The position numbers and the translations under genes were made by a program. Below are positions 60,247 to 64,000 of a stretch of 64,000 nucleotides of DNA, one piece after another. The notes under the pieces were generated by a model. The model saw only the letters and a program-made list of their open reading frames with translations. It made no database searches and was not told the DNA's origin. Position 1 is the first letter of the stretch; each line of letters starts with the position of its first letter. Origin of the DNA: Neolentinus lepideus HHB14362 ss-1 (Eukaryota; Basidiomycota; Agaricomycetes; Gloeophyllales; Gloeophyllaceae); NCBI GenBank assembly GCA_001632425.1, contig KV425582.1, positions 66,611-130,610 of the forward strand. Direction: 5' to 3'.

Positions 60247-61944
60247 CTACAGCAAGGTAGCTGCAGTTCCGCCCAATAAACTAACAATGGCGGTCGTCAG
60301 CGCGACCAGGCCCAGACCTTTCGGGGTCGAAACCATTGCTGTAGCAGAAGAACTGCTGTTGCTGCCTGCCTTTGAAGTAGCCTCCGCAGAGCCGGGGGCA
60401 CCCGAGGACAGCGTTGCAGATCCGCCTGAAATCGAGGTCAACAGCTGCACTCAGAAAGCGATGGAATAACATACCCGAAGCAAGCGGCGGGTCCGTGCTG
60501 TTATCATTCGTCTCAATGTAGGCATCGGACAACGGTTTGTTGACACAGTTCACGACGGGCTCAATCGTGAACTTGTGCGCCAGAGCGTCAGGAAGGATGT
60601 AGCCGGTCGCAACATCCACAGACTGCTGAAACAAGTCGTGCTCGAGCACAATGAAACCAGTGTCGATAACGGACACGTTGCCAAGGATGTTCTCCCAGTT
60701 CGCGAGCACCTGAGTGACAGAAGTAATGCCACCGGCAATGTCATAGTCTAAACGACGTCTATTAGCTTGGGGAATCAGCCGTCGCAAAGATGTTTACAAA
60801 CTTACCACCGGTATCGAAGGTAGAGGTCGCGCTGATACGGGTCCAAATGACGGGAGTCAAACCCATGGCAGTGCAGATAGCACGGACACGGTCACTAGAA
60901 ATAGTCAGTAAAAAGATACACAAACGAGCAATATCGTCACACACTCAATATCACCATAAGGAGGCCTCATCATATTGGGAGTGACACCAGTAACATCCTT
61001 GATGATCTTCTTAGTCCAACCAAGCTCAGCGATAATCTCCTCGTTCGACAGGGTTGTCATATCCGGGTGACTCCAGGTGTGAACCGCAATCTGATGGCCA
61101 CCCATGTACTCAGCCTGCAGCGTAGCAGGGTACGACAGGGCACGCGAGCCAACAACGAAGAACGTCGACTTCAGGCTCTGTTCGTCGAGGTAGTTGAGGA
61201 GTGTGGGCGTGTACGGGGAGGGTCCGTCGTCGTAGGTCAGACCCCAGGTCAGCTTATCGGGACACGAGACAATGTCGGTATTCCGAGTACATCCACCGCA
61301 AGTCCACCAGCAGCGGCTGGAGTCTGAAACAGCCTCAGGATTCGCTGGGCAGCCACCTGCAACCGTGGCAGTGATGTTAGGGATGGTGACGCCTGAGTTG
61401 GCGACCTCCTGAATCCATTGCTGAACCTCCGGAGAGTCGGTCGGAGGGACCTTATCCAAGGGCGGGTACGAGGAGATCACAAGGCTCGAGGCTATCGAGA
61501 TCACAAAGCGTCAGTATGTGCGCACAATAATGGAAGAATACCAGCAGTCGGTATTAAAGGAAGTGCATAACGAAGAGTGTCACAGTTAGAACTTGTTTAC
61601 TCACGATTTGGCAAACCCGGGGCGCTGCTCACGCCCGTCGGAGTAGCACCTGCCTGGTAAGTAGTGTCCAGGGGCACAGTAGCCTGAGTAGGAACGCCAG
61701 AAGCGATAGACGAAAGAGGAACAGCATTCGGGTTGCTAGACATCAGCGAAAAAGACGCGGTTGGGGGTGCGCTCAACGCAGCAGAAGTGAGGGAGCCCGA
61801 GGCAGCGACGGTCGGCGCGCCCGCAGCACTAGAGACAGCGGCTACAGCAGCCTGTCTGGCATGATAGCGCGTATGGTGAATATCGTGTGCGGAGACGAGG
61901 GCAGGGAGGACGACAGAAACGACAGTGGACGTAGAAAGCTTCAT
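60247..61944 (-). CDS. GPI-anchored chitin deacetylase (polysaccharide deacetylase family, CE4)
   Basis: Converts wall chitin to chitosan outside the plasma membrane. Five exons (61944-61605, 61491-60945, 60894-60806, 60747-60475, 60425-60247) give 475 residues. A signal peptide (MKLSTSTVVSVVLPALVSA) is followed by an Ala/Ser/Thr-rich linker. The CE4 motifs are all present: TYDDGPS at about 199-205 (catalytic Asp pair), HTWSHPDM at about 253 (metal His residues), RPPYGD, and the late WTRISATSTFDTGGDYD and VLEHD stretches. The C-terminus is Ser/Gly-rich and ends in a hydrophobic tail (GLVALTTAIVSLLGGTAATLL, read in parts), the pattern of a GPI signal. A Cys-rich stretch CWWTCGGC precedes the catalytic domain, as in basidiomycete members. 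TATA box at 62041. Confidence 0.92.
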
Positions 61945-62040
61945 GGTGTGGTAAAGACCGTGGTCGTCGTCGTCGTCGCAGACAGCAAAGAAATGGCTTT
62001 TATGACGGAAAATGAAATCTCGCAGACACCGGCCCTTCTG

Positions 62041-62048
62041 TTTATAAC
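62041..62048 (-). promoter_or_regulatory. TATA box of the chitin deacetylase gene
   Basis: Minus-strand GGTTATAAA about 100 bases upstream of the start codon at 61944. Confidence 0.6.
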
Positions 62049-62621
62049 CGTCGCGGCGTTCCTGTCTCCAGCGCTTCTCTGATGCCGCCAAGCCGGGCCA
62101 CCCTAGTTCTATTCCAGGAAATCAGTGGCTGAAGCTCTCCTCTTGCGTCGGTAGGTCCTTGCTGCAAGTATTGACGTTTGGAATTGTCCAAGGAGGATAG
62201 GGAGTCTCTGAATATGCTCAAACTTATATTTTCTTACTTCATTTATGTTTCTGGGGCTATTACGTTTCCGAGTTACAAAGTTACAGTCGACCGCGCAGAA
62301 CAGATATTTATATCTACCTGATGATGGGCGCATGAGGATGTGTGAGCTATTCGTTGCCGAGTCGTGGTCTACAAGGGTCTACATCATGCAGGAGGACCTC
62401 TGCGAGGCACAGGCTATCTTCCTCACACGCGAGTGGCTCTCCTTGGTGACATGCCAATATGATACACGTCCTCGATTAAAAACAGGAAATCTACACGAGA
62501 AAGTAGAAGTACGACGACGAAGACAGACAAATGGTATCCAACATGTACATTTTTACCGGTCCAGAGAACGAACCAAGGCATCAAGACTCGATAGTATAAG
62601 GAACGAAGCTGAAGAACAGCT
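62049..62621. other. Intergenic, tail-to-promoter spacer
   Basis: Upstream region of the deacetylase gene and 3' flank of the SET/NAP gene. A 166-codon plus frame (62245-62745) runs antisense into the histone-chaperone last exon and is taken as a shadow. Confidence 0.4.
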
Positions 62622-63622
62622 TTACGCATGGCGCGGCTTTTTAGGCTTGGGCTTCTCCAAGTCAATCTCATCCTCGTCCGAATCTCCACTCTCTTCGTCT
62701 TCTGAATCGTCCATATCGTCACCGCCTGCGTTGCCCAAGAAGTAGTCAATAGCTTCTGGAAAGACGTCGTTGGCAATCAAGACGCCGATCTATAGAGGAA
62801 GTAAATCTTAGTTAAGAACATGGAACGTCAATCTCAAAGCTGTACCACTCACATCGAAGGGATCCTCCGCAAGCTCGAAGTAATGGAAGAAGGTGCCGGG
62901 CTCGGCAGGCATGTCATCCTCCTCGTCAAACCTCTCGCGCGGATGCAGCTTGGTGAGGTTTTTCGAGTCATCCTTCCAGCTGATTTTGTAGGCCTGAGGC
63001 GCAACGTCGCGCTCCCAAGAGAAATCCAGAACAGAGTCGGTAATGCCGTCTTCATCTGGTGTCTCGTTCGCAGCTGCGGGAGGAGCGATGTACTTGTACT
63101 CCTTCTTCAGAACGGAATCTGTGAAGTAGGGGTTCTCCTTGAAGTACTATTTTCGGCGTCCGAATTAGAATAAATAATAGAAGAATACACGCGAGGCACA
63201 GCAGACGTACGAATTCAACGGTAAAGACACGCGGCTCCTTGGAATCCCGTACAATCCAGAGATCCTCCAGATAACTTAACGCGACCTGGTCGTCGTGGTG
63301 CTGAGCGTGGATAGCGAACATGGAGCTATTCATTAACGCGACGGGCCAGAACTTCTTGATCTCCTTGCACACCGCACGCCGCTTTTCGTAGACGGGCTTG
63401 AGGCCTTCCTGCGCTCTCCGCTCTATTCATGTGTCTCCAGTGTTCAGCCATACGATCCTCATGAGCCACTGAAAATCTTATACCTAAGAGCAATTCAACG
63501 CGTGACGTCTCCTTCGTAATAGCCTGTAACTTTGCCGCCTCCTCATCACCCAGCTCAACATCGGCCAAAGGATGTTTCTCGACATCGGTACCCGGAGAAG
63601 CGCGTTTTGTTCCTTTGGACAT
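62622..63622 (-). CDS. SET/NAP-family histone chaperone
   Basis: Nuclear acidic chaperone of the nucleosome assembly protein family. Four exons (63622-63484, 63422-63211, 63146-62853, 62789-62622) give 270 residues. The N-terminus MSKGTKRASPG is basic and may act as a localisation signal. A long helix follows (EEAAKLQAITKETSRVEL, RRAQEGLKPVYEKRRAV). The globular earmuff domain has FWPVALMNSSMF, DQVALSYLEDLWIVRD, YFKENPYFTDSVLKKEY, SWERDVAPQAYKISWK and GTFFHYFELAEDP. The C-terminus is strongly acidic (DDSEDEESGDSDEDE) before a basic KPKPKKPRHA end. Length and architecture match SET/TAF-Ibeta-like proteins rather than the longer Nap1. Confidence 0.9.
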
Positions 63623-64000
63623 GGCGGGCAAGGCAACTATGCGTTCAGGAAGAGAATGAAGACGAAAAGGTGGCACAATGAAAAAGTCCAAAATTTCGAC
63701 AAGAAATTGAGACTCGGCACCTGCCGAGTCTGAGTCTCCTTTCATGGAACGACACTGCACCGGGCTGGGCGGTCCGGCACGCGCCCAGCTTTGTTTAAAG
63801 ACCGACCCTATGAAGTGTCGGTACCGGTCGCCAGACAGATCCTTTCGTGCGCCTAGTAATAGTGACGGATTGCATCGAACATATGTACCTTGACACAGTG
63901 GAGAACTGGGTCTAGAAACAATGGCTATAGTTGCAGACATGTTCCAATACGATACAACTGATAAACAGGCAGGATACAGGACTGAGCGGTCAATGCAGCA
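63623..64000. other. Upstream region of the SET/NAP gene
   Basis: Presumed promoter. No further gene is visible before the window edge. Confidence 0.4.

Noticed and set aside
62245..62745. 166-codon plus-strand open frame
   Set aside because: Its second half is antisense to the last exon of the SET/NAP chaperone (acidic Asp/Glu codons read as Ser on the other strand). Its first half has no support.

Overview
The window looks like nuclear DNA of a filamentous basidiomycete, most likely an Agaricomycete. Coding sequence is cut into many short exons by introns of about 35-70 nt with GTRNGT donors and CTNAC branch sites. Exons go down to 8-24 nt. Genes are tightly packed on both strands. Several protein families are typical of mushrooms: the secreted proteins usually mislabelled 'ribosomal protein s17', a multi-microexon F-box protein, and a GPI-anchored chitin deacetylase. 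All exon coordinates below were assembled by hand from reading frame, splice-site and family-motif agreement; no alignment program was run.

Layout. 1-13.4 kb: a cut-off Pro/Gln-rich protein, a secreted glycerophosphodiester phosphodiesterase, a gene-poor stretch, the Rieske protein of complex III (RIP1), a STE20/FRAY-like kinase and an SR-protein kinase. 13.4-34.8 kb: an accessory island. A module occurs once on the plus strand (about 15.85-18.97 kb) and twice in tandem on the minus strand (about 22.8-27.5 and 28.6-33.3 kb). Each copy carries a TATA-driven three-exon gene for a 120-residue protein that I do not recognise, flanked by a faster-decaying block that ends in a Pro/Tyr-rich minisatellite. 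A secreted 's17-like' gene and a HAD phosphatase sit between the inverted copies, and a broken CDK-like kinase lies at the right edge. 36-43.3 kb: a housekeeping cluster of SAC1 phosphoinositide phosphatase, U2 snRNP A' (LEA1), a TMEM205-like membrane protein, ATP11 and lipoyl(octanoyl) transferase LIP2, with two short divergent promoters. 43.3-55.6 kb: a sparse region with relics, an unrecognised 93-residue gene, an F-box gene and a TauD-like dioxygenase. 55.6-64 kb: an MFS exporter with an apparent frame break, PEX13, a GPI-anchored chitin deacetylase and a SET/NAP histone chaperone.

How the genes fit together. RIP1, ATP11 and LIP2 serve mitochondrial respiration, ATP synthase assembly and lipoylation. 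LEA1 and the SR kinase serve splicing. SAC1 and the phosphodiesterase act on phospholipid derivatives. PEX13 is peroxisomal import. The chitin deacetylase and the s17-like protein are extracellular or wall proteins. There is no evidence of a metabolic gene cluster. The clearest candidate for something undescribed is the triplicated module with its 120-residue family.
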